Shown here piece after piece: positions 27,656-37,261 of a DNA stretch of 64,000 nt. The position numbers and the translations under genes are program-made. Below the pieces are notes generated by a model. That model was not told the origin of the DNA and made no database searches. It saw only the letters and a program-made list of their open reading frames with translations. The stretch lies in contig NZ_JAFNJS010000002.1 of the NCBI RefSeq assembly GCF_019024325.1, positions 310,118 through 374,117 of the forward strand, in the 5' to 3' direction. The stretch comes from Falsiroseomonas tokyonensis. Its GTDB lineage: Bacteria; Pseudomonadota; Alphaproteobacteria; Acetobacterales; Acetobacteraceae. Numbering within the stretch: the stretch's first letter is position 1; each line of letters begins with the position of its first letter.

Positions 27656-28570
27656 CTATTCCTTCACAGCGCCGGTGAGGGAGGAGACGTAGTAGTCCAC
27701 GAAGAACGAATAGAAGATCGCGACGGGCAGGGACCCCAGCAGCGACCCCGCCATCAGCGCGCCCCACTGGTAGACGTCACCCGTCACCAGCTCAGTCAGG
27801 ATCGCCACCGGCACGGTCTTGTTCTCGCTGCTCTGGATGAAGGCCAGCGCGTAGATGAATTCGTTCCAGGACAGGGTGAAGCTGAAGATGCCGGCGGAGA
27901 TCAGGCCCGGCACGGCCAGCGGCAGGGTGATCTGCCACAGGATCTGCAGCCGCGTCGCGCCATCGATCAGCGCGCATTCCTCCAGCTCGAAGGGGATCGA
28001 CTTGAAGTAGCCGATCAGCAGCCAGGTGCAGAAGGGGATCAGGAAGGTGGGATAGGTCAGGATCAGTGCGAAGGGCGTGTCGAACAGCCCGAGCTGGAAG
28101 ACCATCGTGGCCAGCGGAATGAACAGGATGGAGGGCGGCACCAGATAGGCGAGGTAGATCGCCAGCCCGACATACTGGCTGCCCTTGAACCGAAGCCGCT
28201 GGATGGCATAGGCCGCCAGCGTGCTGGCGAACAGCGACAGCACGGTGGAGCAGACCGAGACCAGCATCGTCGTCATCAGCCACTTCGGATAGGCCGTCTC
28301 GAACAGCAGCAGGCGGATGTGGTCGAGGGTGGGGGAGCTGATCCAGAAGGGATTGTGCTGGGCGAAGTCATACAGCTCGGCGTTCGGTTTGAAGGCCGTC
28401 ACCGTCATCCAGTAGAAGGGAAACAGCAGGATGATGACGAAGCAGGCCAGCGGCAGGTAGAGCAGCACAAAGCGCCGCGACTTGCTGTCCCAGGCCATCG
28501 CCTCCGGCTGGGCGGAGGAGGTGTTGGTGGATTTCGCCTCGGGCGCATTCATCGCGGCGGCCTCAGTCAT
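27656..28570 (-). CDS. Carbohydrate ABC transporter permease, MalG/UgpE type
   Basis: A 304-residue inner-membrane permease with six predicted transmembrane segments, the first after a polar N-terminal stretch of about 35 residues (LPLACFVIILLFPFYWMTV). The EAA loop reads EECALIDGATRLQILWQITLP and contacts the ATPase. It belongs to the carbohydrate uptake (CUT1) group. Its start overlaps the end of the MalF-like permease gene by 8 bases, so the two permeases are translated together, as needed for a heterodimer. The transported sugar or polyol cannot be read from sequence. Confidence 0.9.
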   Translation of the reverse strand: MTEAAAMNAPEAKSTNTSSAQPEAMAWDSKSRRFVLLYLPLACFVIILLFPFYWMTVTAFKPNAELYDFAQHNPFWISSPTLDHIRLLLFETAYPKWLMTTMLVSVCSTVLSLFASTLAAYAIQRLRFKGSQYVGLAIYLAYLVPPSILFIPLATMVFQLGLFDTPFALILTYPTFLIPFCTWLLIGYFKSIPFELEECALIDGATRLQILWQITLPLAVPGLISAGIFSFTLSWNEFIYALAFIQSSENKTVPVAILTELVTGDVYQWGALMAGSLLGSLPVAIFYSFFVDYYVSSLTGAVKE

Positions 28571-29522
28571 TGCCCTCTCCCTGCTGCCACTTGCGCCGCG
28601 CCAGGCCGAAATAGCTGAACAGCGTGGCGAAGACGAGGAAGGGGATCATGGAGACGGCGATCGCCGCGCCCTCTCCCAGCTGCCCGCCCGGAATGCCGCG
28701 CTGGAAGGCCAGCGTCGCCAGCAGATGCGTGGAATTCACCGGCCCGCCGCGCGTGATGGCATAGACCAGCTGAAAATCGGTGAAGGTGAAGATGATGGAG
28801 AAGGTCATCACGATCGCCAGGATCGGCAGCAGCATCGGGAAGGTGATGTAGCGGAAGCGCTGCCAGGCGCTCGCCCCATCCAGAAGCGCCGCCTCGTAGA
28901 GCGAGGGCGAGATGGTCTGCAGCCCCGCGAGCAGCGAGATGGCGACGAAGGGAATGCCGCGCCAGATATTCGCCGCGATCAGTGACCAGCGCGCCGGCCA
29001 GGCGGTGTTGATGAAGTCGATATTCGTGTCCCGCCAGCCCAGCACATCCACGAAGACATAGGAGATGATGGAGAATTGCGGGTCGTAGATCCACCAGAAG
29101 GCGATGGCAGACAGCACGGTGGGCACGATCCAGGGCAGCAGGATGATGGCGCGCAGCAGCGACTTCATCGGCAGGTGCTGATTCAGCAGCAGCGCGAGCC
29201 AGAGGCCCAGCGCAAATTTCCCGATGGTGGCGACGCCCGTGTAGAAGACGCTGTAGAAGACCGCGTTCCAGAAGATCGGGTCATCCGCCAGCCAGATGAA
29301 ATTTTCCAACCCCACAAAGATGCCGCTGCGGCCGATGGTGGTGTCCGTGAAGGCAAGCCAGACGCCGAGGCCGAGCGGATAGGTCAAAAAGGTCATCAGC
29401 AGGCCGACGGCCGGCAGCAGGCAAACGAAGGCGAGGAACGGCTTCCAGTCGAACAGCCGCGAGAGCGCGCCCTGCTTGGGGCGCATCTTGGTCCAGGTCG
29501 GCGCGGCGGTTGTCGCGGACAT
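28563..29522 (-). CDS. Sugar ABC transporter permease, MalF/UgpA type
   Basis: A 319-residue CUT1-type permease. After a basic N-terminus, six transmembrane segments follow, starting FLAFVCLLPAVGLLMTFLTY. The EAA loop is YEAALLDGASAWQRFRYITFP. The substrate-binding protein gene lies just upstream, separated by a perfect stem-loop, and the MalG-like permease gene overlaps downstream. The MIPFLVFATLFSYFGLARRK end is consistent with the UgpA/LacF subgroup. Confidence 0.9.
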   Translation of the reverse strand: MSATTAAPTWTKMRPKQGALSRLFDWKPFLAFVCLLPAVGLLMTFLTYPLGLGVWLAFTDTTIGRSGIFVGLENFIWLADDPIFWNAVFYSVFYTGVATIGKFALGLWLALLLNQHLPMKSLLRAIILLPWIVPTVLSAIAFWWIYDPQFSIISYVFVDVLGWRDTNIDFINTAWPARWSLIAANIWRGIPFVAISLLAGLQTISPSLYEAALLDGASAWQRFRYITFPMLLPILAIVMTFSIIFTFTDFQLVYAITRGGPVNSTHLLATLAFQRGIPGGQLGEGAAIAVSMIPFLVFATLFSYFGLARRKWQQGEGND

Positions 29523-29544
29523 GATGGCTTCCCGGATGGCGGAA

Positions 29545-29569
29545 CGGCGCCCGCTTGTCGCGGGCGCCG
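29545..29569 (-). promoter_or_regulatory. Intercistronic stem-loop after the sugar-binding protein gene
   Basis: A perfect 10-bp stem (29545-29554 with 29560-29569, cggcgcccgc/gcgggcgccg) with loop TTGTC lies between the binding-protein stop and the MalF-like start. Without a T-run it is best read as an mRNA 3'-end stabiliser or partial terminator that keeps binding-protein levels above permease levels. Confidence 0.6.
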
Positions 29570-29580
29570 CCCCGGATTGC

Positions 29581-30915
29581 TCAGCGGCGAGAGCGGAAGA
29601 AGCGGCGCGCGCGGCGCTCCGCCTCGGCGGCCGCCTGCTGCGGCGTCGCCTGGCCGGAGGCGACGGAGGCGCACATCTGCACCATCACGTAATCCGCATT
29701 GGCCGCGGCCGAGGCCTCGCTGATCGGGCCCTTGTAGCCGGCGTAGAAGGTCGTATCCATCACGCCCTTGAACACCGAGATCTTCGGGTCGCCGCTGCTC
29801 CAGGTCGCGCTGTTGTTGTAGGCGACCAGCGGCTGCGACCAGTAGCCGAGATTGGCCTGCAGCCAGGGGTCGTACTGCGCCGCCTCCAGCATGAACTGCA
29901 GGAAGGCCTTGGCGGCATTGGGATAGCGGCTGTGCCTGAAGACCATGGCGTTCAGCGTCAGCCCGGCCATGGGCGAGGTCTGCTGCGTGCCCTTGGGCAG
30001 CAGGGTCATGTAGGTGTCGTCCGCGATGGCGCGCATCGCCGGGTCGTTCTTCAGCGAGAAATACAGCGAGACGCCATTCGCCGTCAGGTGGCATTCGCCG
30101 GCGGAATAGGCGCGGTTGTTGCTGATATCGCCCCAGGCGATGGTGCCGGGGATGAAGGTCGCATAGAGGTCCTTCAGGTATTCCAGCGAGCGGATCGTCT
30201 CCGGGCTGTTGATGGCGACGTTGTTGTTCTCATCCACCAGATAGCCGCCGAAGGACCAGACCAGCCACTGCGCGAAGCCGTTGCCGTCACCCACCGCATT
30301 GCCCAGCGCGAAGCCGGAGGGCTTGCCCACCCGCTTCAGCTCCTGCGACATCTTCAGATAGCCGGCATGATCCTCGGGCGGGGCGTCGAAGCCGACGGAA
30401 TTCAGCGTGGACTTGCGCCAGACCAGGGGGCCGCCGGAGGCGCCGAAGGGCAGGCCGACCCATATGTCGGTGCCGGCGCGCTTGCCGTAGCGCTGCGCCA
30501 TGGCCTTCCAGCCACCGTATTTCTGGCCGAGATAGGCGGCGACATCGGCCATGTCGACCAGCTTGTCGGCGTAGATATGCGGCGCCTCGTTGAAGCCGAT
30601 GATCAGGTCGGGGCCGGCGCCGGTATTGGCGGTGACGGCGGTCTGCTGGGTGATGTCCTCCCACCCCACGAAGTCGACGCGCACCTCGACGCCCGTCTGC
30701 TGCGTGAAGCGTGCGGCATTGGCGCGGAACACCTCCTCATCCGGCTGCACGAAGCGCACCGGGCGCAGCATGCGCAGCGTGGCACCGCGTTCGATCGGCA
30801 GGGAAGGGGCGGTGGCGGATTGCGTGGGGATATTGGACTGCGCGAAGGCGCGGGGGGCTGCCAGCGCCGCTCCGCCCAGTGCGAGCGCCGCGCGGCGTGT
30901 GATGAGGTAGGCCAT
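29581..30915 (-). CDS. Sugar ABC transporter substrate-binding protein
   Basis: A 444-residue extracytoplasmic solute-binding protein family 1 member. The N-terminus MAYLITRRAALALGGAALAAPRAFAQ has a twin-arginine-like RR and a hydrophobic core, so Tat export is likely. Body features such as VRVDFVGWEDI, TGAGPDLIIGFNEAPHIYADKL and PMAGLTLNAMVFRHS (pattern of a hinge and ligand cleft) fit glycerol-3-phosphate/maltose-type binding proteins. It is second in the operon, 35 bases after the ATPase gene, and is followed by a stable stem-loop. The C-terminus is Arg-rich (RRARRFFRSRR), unusual for a periplasmic protein. Confidence 0.88.
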   Translation of the reverse strand: MAYLITRRAALALGGAALAAPRAFAQSNIPTQSATAPSLPIERGATLRMLRPVRFVQPDEEVFRANAARFTQQTGVEVRVDFVGWEDITQQTAVTANTGAGPDLIIGFNEAPHIYADKLVDMADVAAYLGQKYGGWKAMAQRYGKRAGTDIWVGLPFGASGGPLVWRKSTLNSVGFDAPPEDHAGYLKMSQELKRVGKPSGFALGNAVGDGNGFAQWLVWSFGGYLVDENNNVAINSPETIRSLEYLKDLYATFIPGTIAWGDISNNRAYSAGECHLTANGVSLYFSLKNDPAMRAIADDTYMTLLPKGTQQTSPMAGLTLNAMVFRHSRYPNAAKAFLQFMLEAAQYDPWLQANLGYWSQPLVAYNNSATWSSGDPKISVFKGVMDTTFYAGYKGPISEASAAANADYVMVQMCASVASGQATPQQAAAEAERRARRFFRSRR

Positions 30916-30950
30916 TTTCCCGATTCCTCCTTGTTTGTCGTTGGTTGTCT

Positions 30951-31997
30951 TCAGCCTGGCAGGCGCGCTCCATCCGGCCCGAACAGATGCACCAGTCCAA
31001 GGTCGGGCAGCACCCGCAGCTTGTCGCCCGGGCGCCCCTGCACGCGTTCGCGGAAGGCGCCGGTCACCACCGTCTCACCCAGCCGCATCGTCACCTGCGT
31101 CTCGGACCCCGTCGGCTCGACCAGCACGATGGTGCCTTCGACGCCATCATCCGAAAGGCTCATATGCTCCGGCCGGATGCCGTAGGTGGCGGCATGGGGG
31201 GGCGCGCCCGGCGGCAGCGGCAGCAGCGCGCCGCCCTGCGTGCGGAAGCCCTGCGGCGTCACCTCGCCGGGCAGCAGGTTCATCGCCGGGCTGCCGATGA
31301 AGCCGGCAACAAACAGGTTCGCGGGCTTGTCATACAGCGCCAGCGGCGCGCCCGCCTGTTCGATCCGCCCGCCATTCATCACCACGATCTGGTCGGCCAT
31401 GGTCATGGCCTCGATCTGGTCATGGGTGACGTAGATGGTCGTTGTGCCCAGGCGCTGCTGCAATTCGCGGATCTCGGACCGCATCTGCACGCGCAGCTTG
31501 GCATCCAGGTTGGACAGCGGCTCGTCGAACAGGAAGACCTGCGGATGCCGCACGATGGCGCGCCCCATGGCGACCCGCTGCCGCTGGCCGCCCGAGAGCT
31601 GGCGCGGATAGCGGTCCAGCAGCGCATCCAGGCCGAGGATCTTGGCGGCGCGCTGCACCTCCTCCTCCATCACCTGGGGCGGCGCCTTGGCCAGCTTCAT
31701 GGAGAAGGCCATGTTCTGCCGCACCGTCATATGCGGATACAGCGCGTAGTTCTGGAACACCATGGCGATGTCCCGGTCCTTCGGCGGCACGTTGTTCACC
31801 ACGCGCCCGTCGATCGCGATCTCGCCGCCGCTGATGTTCTCGAGCCCCGCGATCATGCGCAGCAGCGTGGATTTGCCGCAGCCGGATGGGCCGACCAGGA
31901 CGACGAATTCGCCATCCGAGATCTCCACATCGACGCCGTGCAGGATGCGGGTGGTGCCAAAGGATTTGAGCGCCTGCCGCACCGAGACCGTTGCCAT
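30951..31997 (-). CDS. ABC transporter ATP-binding protein, UgpC/MalK type
   Basis: A 348-residue CUT1 ATPase. Walker A is GPSGCGKSTLLRM (about 37-49), the Q-loop is in VFQNYALYPHMTV, the signature LSGGQRQRVAMGRAIV, Walker B VFLFDEPLSNLDAKLR and the H-loop VTHDQIEAM. A C-terminal TOBE/MOE domain (about 240-348) with GIRPEHM is present, as in UgpC/MsmX. The ATG at 31997 is the family-like start; a GTG 21 bases upstream is possible. It is the first gene of the importer operon and diverges from the MFS gene. Confidence 0.92.
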   Translation of the reverse strand: MATVSVRQALKSFGTTRILHGVDVEISDGEFVVLVGPSGCGKSTLLRMIAGLENISGGEIAIDGRVVNNVPPKDRDIAMVFQNYALYPHMTVRQNMAFSMKLAKAPPQVMEEEVQRAAKILGLDALLDRYPRQLSGGQRQRVAMGRAIVRHPQVFLFDEPLSNLDAKLRVQMRSEIRELQQRLGTTTIYVTHDQIEAMTMADQIVVMNGGRIEQAGAPLALYDKPANLFVAGFIGSPAMNLLPGEVTPQGFRTQGGALLPLPPGAPPHAATYGIRPEHMSLSDDGVEGTIVLVEPTGSETQVTMRLGETVVTGAFRERVQGRPGDKLRVLPDLGLVHLFGPDGARLPG

Positions 31998-32044
31998 CTT
32001 TCCGTTCCGTCCTCCCACGTGCCGCCTTTACCGGCGACTACGCC

Positions 32045-32069
32045 CGCGAAGGCTACACACGCCTTCGCG
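32045..32069. promoter_or_regulatory. Stem-loop in the divergent gap ABC operon / MFS
   Basis: A perfect 9-bp stem (32045-32053 with 32061-32069, cgcgaaggc/gccttcgcg) and a 7-base loop lie in the 234-base gap between two divergent genes. It could be an operator-like site or a transcript structure; nothing else clear is seen in this gap. Confidence 0.35.
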
Positions 32070-32231
32070 CCCCGCGCAACCTCGCCACCGGCCGACGGGC
32101 GCCGCGGTTTGCAGGATTAAGGCGCGGAAGCCGCCAGCGCGGCGCATGGCCGTCCCGCCCGATCCTGCGCTGGACGAAGGCTGGGGCGCGGGTCTAGGCA
32201 AATGCTGCATAGCAGCAAGGCCGATCCCCCC

Positions 32232-33413
32232 ATGCCTGAGCACTACAGGCGCCTCGCCGCCCTCCTCGGCGCCCTGACCGCGCTGGGGCCGCTGGGCGTG
32301 GACATGTACCTGCCCGCCTTCCCCGCCATGGGCGCCGACCTCGCCGCCAGCCCCGCCGCCATCCAGCGCACGCTCGCCGTCTTCCTGCTCGGCATGGCCG
32401 CGGGCCAGCTGGTCTATGGCCCGCTGTCGGACCGCGTCGGGCGGCGCCTGCCGCTGATGATCGGCATGGTGGTCTTCACCCTGGCCTCCATCGGCTGCGC
32501 GCTGGCGCGTTCCGCCGATGCGCTGGTGGCGCTGCGGCTGCTGCAGGCGCTGGGTGGCTGCGTCGGCGTGGTGGTGGCGCGTGCGGTGGTGCGCGACCTT
32601 TGCGACGAGCGCGGCGCGGTGCGCATGATGTCCATGCTGATGCTGGCCATGGGCGCGGCGCCGATCCTGGCGCCGATGCTGGGCGGCTGGCTGCTGGCGG
32701 CGCTCGACTGGCGCGCGATCTTCTGGTTCCTGGCCATCTATGGCGCGGTCGCGCTGCTGGTGATGCAGCAATGGCTGCCGGAAAGCCTGCCGGTGGAGCA
32801 GCGGCGGCAGGACGGGCTGGGCCAGGTGATGCTGGTCTATGTCCAACTGCTGCGCGATCGCCGCTTCCTGTCGCATGCGCTGGCGGGTGCGCTGCCGATG
32901 GCGGGGCTGTTCGCCTATCTCGTCGGCTCGCCGAACCTGCTGATGCAGGTGCATGGGCTGGGGCCGCTGGAATACGGCATGGCCTTCGGCGGCAATGCCT
33001 TCGGCCTGATCCTGGCGAGCCAGGTCATCAGCCGCCTGGTGCGTCGCAGGCAGCCGTCCCAGCTGCTGGTGGTCACGCTGTCGCTGCTGGCGGTGGCGGG
33101 GATCGGCGTGGTGCTGGCGGTCCTCAGCGGCGCCCTGCTGCCGCTGCTGGCCGCCTTCTTCCTGTATCTGGCGCTGATGGGATCGGTGCTGCCGCTGTCC
33201 TCGGCGCTGGCCATGGCGCCGATGGGGCGGATGGCGGGCAGCGCCTCGGCGCTGATGGGCACGCTGCAATTCGGCATTGGCGCCGTGGTGGGCGCGGTGC
33301 TGGGCGCCTTCGGCGGCACATCCGCGCTGGCCATGGGCGTGCTTATCGCGCTGGCGGGCAGCGGCGGCCTGGCCGCGCATCTGCTGCTGAAGCGCAGCGC
33401 GGCGGGGGCCTGA
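32232..33413 (+). CDS. Bcr/CflA-type multidrug MFS efflux transporter
   Basis: A 393-residue, 12-transmembrane major facilitator. The opening LTALGPLGVDMYLPAFPAMG and GQLVYGPLSDRVGRRLPLM (motif A between helices 2 and 3) are the signatures of the Bcr/CflA drug-proton antiporters. Helix 5 has the motif C-like PILAPMLGGWL. The start at 32232 gives the standard N-terminus; 32202 is also in frame with AGG upstream. It stands alone between the ABC operon and tgt. The compound exported is unknown; homologues export bicyclomycin, chloramphenicol or small peptides. Confidence 0.88.
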   Translation: MPEHYRRLAALLGALTALGPLGVDMYLPAFPAMGADLAASPAAIQRTLAVFLLGMAAGQLVYGPLSDRVGRRLPLMIGMVVFTLASIGCALARSADALVALRLLQALGGCVGVVVARAVVRDLCDERGAVRMMSMLMLAMGAAPILAPMLGGWLLAALDWRAIFWFLAIYGAVALLVMQQWLPESLPVEQRRQDGLGQVMLVYVQLLRDRRFLSHALAGALPMAGLFAYLVGSPNLLMQVHGLGPLEYGMAFGGNAFGLILASQVISRLVRRRQPSQLLVVTLSLLAVAGIGVVLAVLSGALLPLLAAFFLYLALMGSVLPLSSALAMAPMGRMAGSASALMGTLQFGIGAVVGAVLGAFGGTSALAMGVLIALAGSGGLAAHLLLKRSAAGA

Positions 33414-33420
33414 GCCTGGC

Positions 33421-34539
33421 TCAGCCCGCTTCGGCTTCCGCCCAGCCCGCCGCGATCGCCGCGGCCTCCGCCTCGAAGCGGCCTTCGAGGATGGCGTTGC
33501 GCAGCCGCGTCATCAGGGTCTGGTAGTAGCGGATATTGTGCCAGGTCAGCAGCATCGGGCCGAGCATCTCCTCGGCCTTGATCAGGTGGTGCAGATAGGC
33601 GCGGGAATGGTTGCGGCAGGCAGGGCAGTCGCAATCCGGGTCCAGCGGCCGCGTAGCCTCGGCATGCTTCGCATTGCGCATGTTTAGCACGCCGCGGCTG
33701 GTATAGGCGCGGCCGGTGCGGCCGGAGCGCGTCGGGATCACGCAGTCGAACATATCGACGCCGCGGCGGACGGATTCGATGAGGTCGGAGGGCGTGCCGA
33801 CGCCCATCAGGTAGCGCGGGGCATCCTGCGGCAGCAGCGGCGCGGTGAAGTCCAGAACGCGCAGCATTTCCGCCTGGCCCTCGCCCACGGCGAGGCCGCC
33901 GATGGCATAGCCCTCGAAGCCGATTTCGGTCAACGCGGCCACGCTCTCGCGCCGCAAATCCTCGAAGACGCTGCCCTGGACGATGCCGAACAACCCGTGG
34001 CCGTCGCGCGCGACAAAGGCCTGGCGGGACCGCGCGGCCCAGCGCATGGACAGTCGCATGCTCTCGGCGGCCTGCTCCTCCGTCGCCGGGAAGGGCGTGC
34101 ATTCGTCGAAGCACATGGTGACGTCGGCGCCGAGCAGGTGCTGGATCTCGACGCTGCGCTCGGGGGTGATGCGGTGTTTGGAGCCGTCGATATGGCTCTG
34201 GAAGGTCACGCCGTCCTGGTCCAGCTTCCGCAGGCCGGACAGCGACATCACCTGGAAGCCGCCGGAATCCGTCAGGATCGGCCCGTGCCAGTCCATCATC
34301 CGGTGCAGCCCGCCGAGCCGCGCCACGCGCTCCGCCCCCGGCCGCAGCATCAGGTGGTAGGTGTTGCCCAGCACCATGCGCGCGCCGGTGGACCGCACCG
34401 CATCAGCGGTCATCGCCTTCACCGTGCCGGCGGTGCCCACCGGCATGAAGACCGGCGTCGGCACCTCGCCATGCGCCGTGTGCAGCATGCCGGCCCGCGC
34501 CGCGCCGTCGCGCGCTGCCATCTTCCAATGCAGGGTCAT
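33421..34539 (-). CDS. tgt: tRNA-guanine transglycosylase
   Basis: The 372-residue enzyme inserts preQ1 at tRNA position 34 in queuosine synthesis. Key features are [14 protein letters not shown] (catalytic Asp and substrate pocket), [32 protein letters not shown] (nucleophile Asp) and the zinc site [17 protein letters not shown] with a later His. The start at 34539 overlaps the queA stop by four bases (ATGA), which fixes it; the longer frame is a shadow through queA. Queuosine improves decoding of NAU/NAC-type codons. Confidence 0.96.
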   Translation of the reverse strand: MTLHWKMAARDGAARAGMLHTAHGEVPTPVFMPVGTAGTVKAMTADAVRSTGARMVLGNTYHLMLRPGAERVARLGGLHRMMDWHGPILTDSGGFQVMSLSGLRKLDQDGVTFQSHIDGSKHRITPERSVEIQHLLGADVTMCFDECTPFPATEEQAAESMRLSMRWAARSRQAFVARDGHGLFGIVQGSVFEDLRRESVAALTEIGFEGYAIGGLAVGEGQAEMLRVLDFTAPLLPQDAPRYLMGVGTPSDLIESVRRGVDMFDCVIPTRSGRTGRAYTSRGVLNMRNAKHAEATRPLDPDCDCPACRNHSRAYLHHLIKAEEMLGPMLLTWHNIRYYQTLMTRLRNAILEGRFEAEAAAIAAGWAEAEAG

Positions 34540-35618
34540 TCGGCAGCGTCCTGTTCGCAGCGGAACAGCAGGCTGCCGTCGCCGTAGGAGAAGAAGCGGT
34601 ATTCTTCGCGGATCGCATGCGCATAGGCCGCGCGCATGCGGCGCGTGCCGCAGAAGGCGGAGACCAGCATCATCAGGGTCGACTTCGGCAGGTGGAAATT
34701 GGTCAGCAGCGCATCCGCCGCGCGGAAGCGATGGCCGGGCAGGATGTAGATGCCGGTCAGCCCGCGGAAGGGCGTCACCGTGCCATCCTCGGCCGCCGCC
34801 GATTCCAGCGTGCGCAGCGCCGTTGTGCCGATGGCGACGATGCGCCGCCCGGCGGCGCGGGCCGCATTGATGGCGGCGGCGGAGCCTTCGGGCATCTCGC
34901 ACCATTCCTGGTGGATGCGATGCGCCCGCGGATCCTCGTCCCGCACCGGCAGGAAGGTGCCGGCGCCGACATGCAGCGTCACCGACACCCGTCGCACGCC
35001 CCGCGCATCCAGCGCCGCCAGCAGCCGGTCCGTGAAATGCAGGCTCGCGGTCGGCGCGGCAACGGCGCCGGGATGGCGCGCAAAGATGGTCTGGTAGTCC
35101 GCCGCATCCTCGGCGCGCGGCTTGCCCTCGCGCTGGATATAGGGGGGCAGGGGAATCTCGCCCGCCTGTTCCAGCGCCGCGGCCAGCGCCGCCTGGTCCG
35201 GGCCGAAGTCGAACAGGGCGGAGCCGCCTTCCTGCCGCTCCACCACCCGCGCGGTGCAGCCGGGGGCGCCCTCGATCTCCACCACATCGCCCGCGCGCAG
35301 ACGCCGCGCATTGCGCACCAGCGCCTGCCACAGCCCGCCGCCCTCGGCGCGGTTCAGCATGATCTCGATGCGCGCCTCGCCGCGCCGGGCGCGCAGGCGG
35401 GCCGGGATGACGCGGGTGTCGTTCACCACCAGCACGTCGCCCGGCTCCAGCAGCCCCGGCAGGTCCAGCACGCCGCGATCCGCCAGCCCTTCCGGCCGCA
35501 CCACCAGCAGCCGCGCGGCATCACGCGGCCGCGCCGGCGCCTGGGCGATCAGGCGCTCCGGCAGGGCGAAGTCGAAATCCTCGGTGCGCAGCGGGGGAGG
35601 GGCAGGGGCCTCGGGCAT
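34536..35618 (-). CDS. queA: S-adenosylmethionine:tRNA ribosyltransferase-isomerase
   Basis: A 360-residue QueA, which transfers and rearranges the ribosyl part of SAM onto preQ1-tRNA to make epoxyqueuosine. Visible family blocks: [68 protein letters not shown] and the C-terminal [17 protein letters not shown]. It is directly upstream of tgt with an ATGA overlap, the common queA-tgt order. Later pathway steps (queG) are outside the window. Confidence 0.96.
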   Translation of the reverse strand: MPEAPAPPPLRTEDFDFALPERLIAQAPARPRDAARLLVVRPEGLADRGVLDLPGLLEPGDVLVVNDTRVIPARLRARRGEARIEIMLNRAEGGGLWQALVRNARRLRAGDVVEIEGAPGCTARVVERQEGGSALFDFGPDQAALAAALEQAGEIPLPPYIQREGKPRAEDAADYQTIFARHPGAVAAPTASLHFTDRLLAALDARGVRRVSVTLHVGAGTFLPVRDEDPRAHRIHQEWCEMPEGSAAAINAARAAGRRIVAIGTTALRTLESAAAEDGTVTPFRGLTGIYILPGHRFRAADALLTNFHLPKSTLMMLVSAFCGTRRMRAAYAHAIREEYRFFSYGDGSLLFRCEQDAAE

Positions 35619-35661
35619 GGGCGCGGCATGTGACCCGCCGCGCCCGCCTTGTCCAGTTGGA

Positions 35662-35988
35662 TCAGCCCGCCGGGCGCCAGCGGACCACGTCGCTGCTGGC
35701 GGAGGTCTCGCCCTCGGTCACGCCGATCACGGCCGAGACATCCACCTTGCCGCGGCCCGGCACCTCCAGCGTCGGCGGCTCGACACTGATGATCTGCGAG
35801 CCGGCCGGCGCCTCGACATGGCCGGCGGGGCGAGCCTCGCTGGCCTCGGTATCGGCATCCCCCGCGCTGGTCGGGCTGCCGCGGCCGGCATAGCCCACGC
35901 CTTCCATCGGCGCGAAAGTATAGCGCGTCTCGGTCGCGCCATCCTCCTGCCGGGTCTCGTAGCGATAGATCGGGAAGCTTTCGGCCAT
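35662..35988 (-). CDS. Hypothetical protein, 108 residues
   Basis: I do not recognise this protein. It is acidic and low in hydrophobic stretches, with no signal peptide or membrane segment. It starts [20 protein letters not shown] and contains an Ala/Glu/Ser-rich middle (about 38-62), so it is probably partly disordered. It lies 43 bases upstream of queA on the same strand and downstream of the DUF1501 gene. Codon use is like its neighbours, supporting a real gene. AGGA precedes the ATG. Confidence 0.55.
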   Translation of the reverse strand: MAESFPIYRYETRQEDGATETRYTFAPMEGVGYAGRGSPTSAGDADTEASEARPAGHVEAPAGSQIISVEPPTLEVPGRGKVDVSAVIGVTEGETSASSDVVRWRPAG

Positions 35989-36049
35989 GCGGGTCGGTCC
36001 TGTTTCGGTTGCGGTTGCAACGCAGGTCCCGCGCCGGGGGTTGCGCGCC

Positions 36050-37261
36050 CTATGCCCGCACCAGTCCTCGCATGGCCGGCGCCTCGTCGCTGCCGGGGAA
36101 GGCCCGCGCCACCGCGGCGTCGGGCAGGCGCAGATGGTCGCGCAGCAGGCCCTTGGCGATGCTGCGCAGGTCCCGGGTGGGCTGCAGGTCGCGGTTCTCG
36201 AACAGCTTGTCCTCGGCCAGGCCCGGCCAATCGGCCACCACCCGCCCGCCGGTCACCGCGCCGCCGGCCAGGAAGGCGACGCCGCCGGTGCCGTGGTCGG
36301 TGCCCTGGTTGCCGTTCACCCGCGCGGTGCGGCCGAATTCGGTCACCACCAGCACGGCGGTCCTGGCCCATTCGGCGCCCAGTCCCTCCTTCAGCTGTCC
36401 GAGGCCTTCATCCAGCGCCCGCAGCGGACCCATGATGCGGCCCATCTGCTGCACATGCGTGTCCCAGCCGCCGAGCTCCAGCGCCGCCACGCGCGGCCCG
36501 CCCGGCTCGGCCAGCAGGCGACCGGCGGTGCCGGCCAGCGTCGCGAAGGTCACCCGCTCCCGCTCCGGCGTGCCCAGCGCCTGGGCGACGAAGCCGCGCG
36601 CGCGCATGCCCTCGGCGAAGGCCGGGCCGATCAGCGGGTCGGCCTGCTGCAGGGCCGCCAGGCGGTACATCAACTCCGGCGCCGGCCGGTCCAGCCCCGG
36701 CGGGGCATAGGCGCCGACCGGCACCGGGCCGCGCAGCAGCAGCGGCACGCCGGTGCCCACCGCCAAGCCGGTGCGGGCCTGTTCGCCCGGTGGCAGGGCC
36801 TGCAGTGCGCGGTTCAGCCAGCCGCTGGCCATGCGCTGGCCGCTGCCCGATTCCAGCAGGTCCTGCGCCTCAAAATGGCTGCGGCTTCGATAGGGGCCGG
36901 CCACCGCATGCAGCATGGTGGCCTGGTCCGCCGTGAACATGCCATGCAGGTTGCCGAGCGCCGGATGCAGGCCGAAGGTTCCGCCGAGGTCCAGCAGCCC
37001 TTCTTCCTGCCCGGGCTCCGGCAGGGCGAGGCGTTCGCGCAGCCCCTTCAGCGCCGGGTCGCCATAGGGCTGCACCACATACAGCCCGTCCAGCGCGCCG
37101 CGCAGCAGGATGACGACCAGGCGGCGGTCGCCCGGCGCCTGGCCGAAGGCCAGCCGCGCCTGGCCGGCCACGAAGGTGGCGCCGAGGCCCAGCAACAGGC
37201 CGCGGCGGCCGATACGGAAGGAGGCGTGGGGCGCGGCGCCGCAGGCGGGGGATTCGCTCAT
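36050..37261 (-). CDS. DUF1501 (Tat-exported sulfatase-like) protein
   Basis: A 403-residue DUF1501 protein. The N-terminus RIGRRGLLLGLGATFVAGQARLAFG contains a twin-arginine motif and hydrophobic core, so Tat export is likely. Body blocks GALDGLYVVQPYGDP, SGSGQRMASGWLNRAL, VTEFGRTARVNGNQGTDHG and a C-terminal RSIAKGLL match DUF1501, whose fold resembles alkaline phosphatase/sulfatases. The start is set by an ATGA overlap with the DUF1800 gene. DUF1800-DUF1501 pairs are widespread and usually co-transcribed; their activity has not been established. Confidence 0.9.
   Translation of the reverse strand: MSESPACGAAPHASFRIGRRGLLLGLGATFVAGQARLAFGQAPGDRRLVVILLRGALDGLYVVQPYGDPALKGLRERLALPEPGQEEGLLDLGGTFGLHPALGNLHGMFTADQATMLHAVAGPYRSRSHFEAQDLLESGSGQRMASGWLNRALQALPPGEQARTGLAVGTGVPLLLRGPVPVGAYAPPGLDRPAPELMYRLAALQQADPLIGPAFAEGMRARGFVAQALGTPERERVTFATLAGTAGRLLAEPGGPRVAALELGGWDTHVQQMGRIMGPLRALDEGLGQLKEGLGAEWARTAVLVVTEFGRTARVNGNQGTDHGTGGVAFLAGGAVTGGRVVADWPGLAEDKLFENRDLQPTRDLRSIAKGLLRDHLRLPDAAVARAFPGSDEAPAMRGLVRA

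Noticed and set aside
29476-31185. Long plus-strand frame (569 codons) opposite the ABC binding-protein and ATPase genes
   Set aside because: Low-complexity His/Gln/Gly/Ala composition and perfect overlap with well-supported genes.
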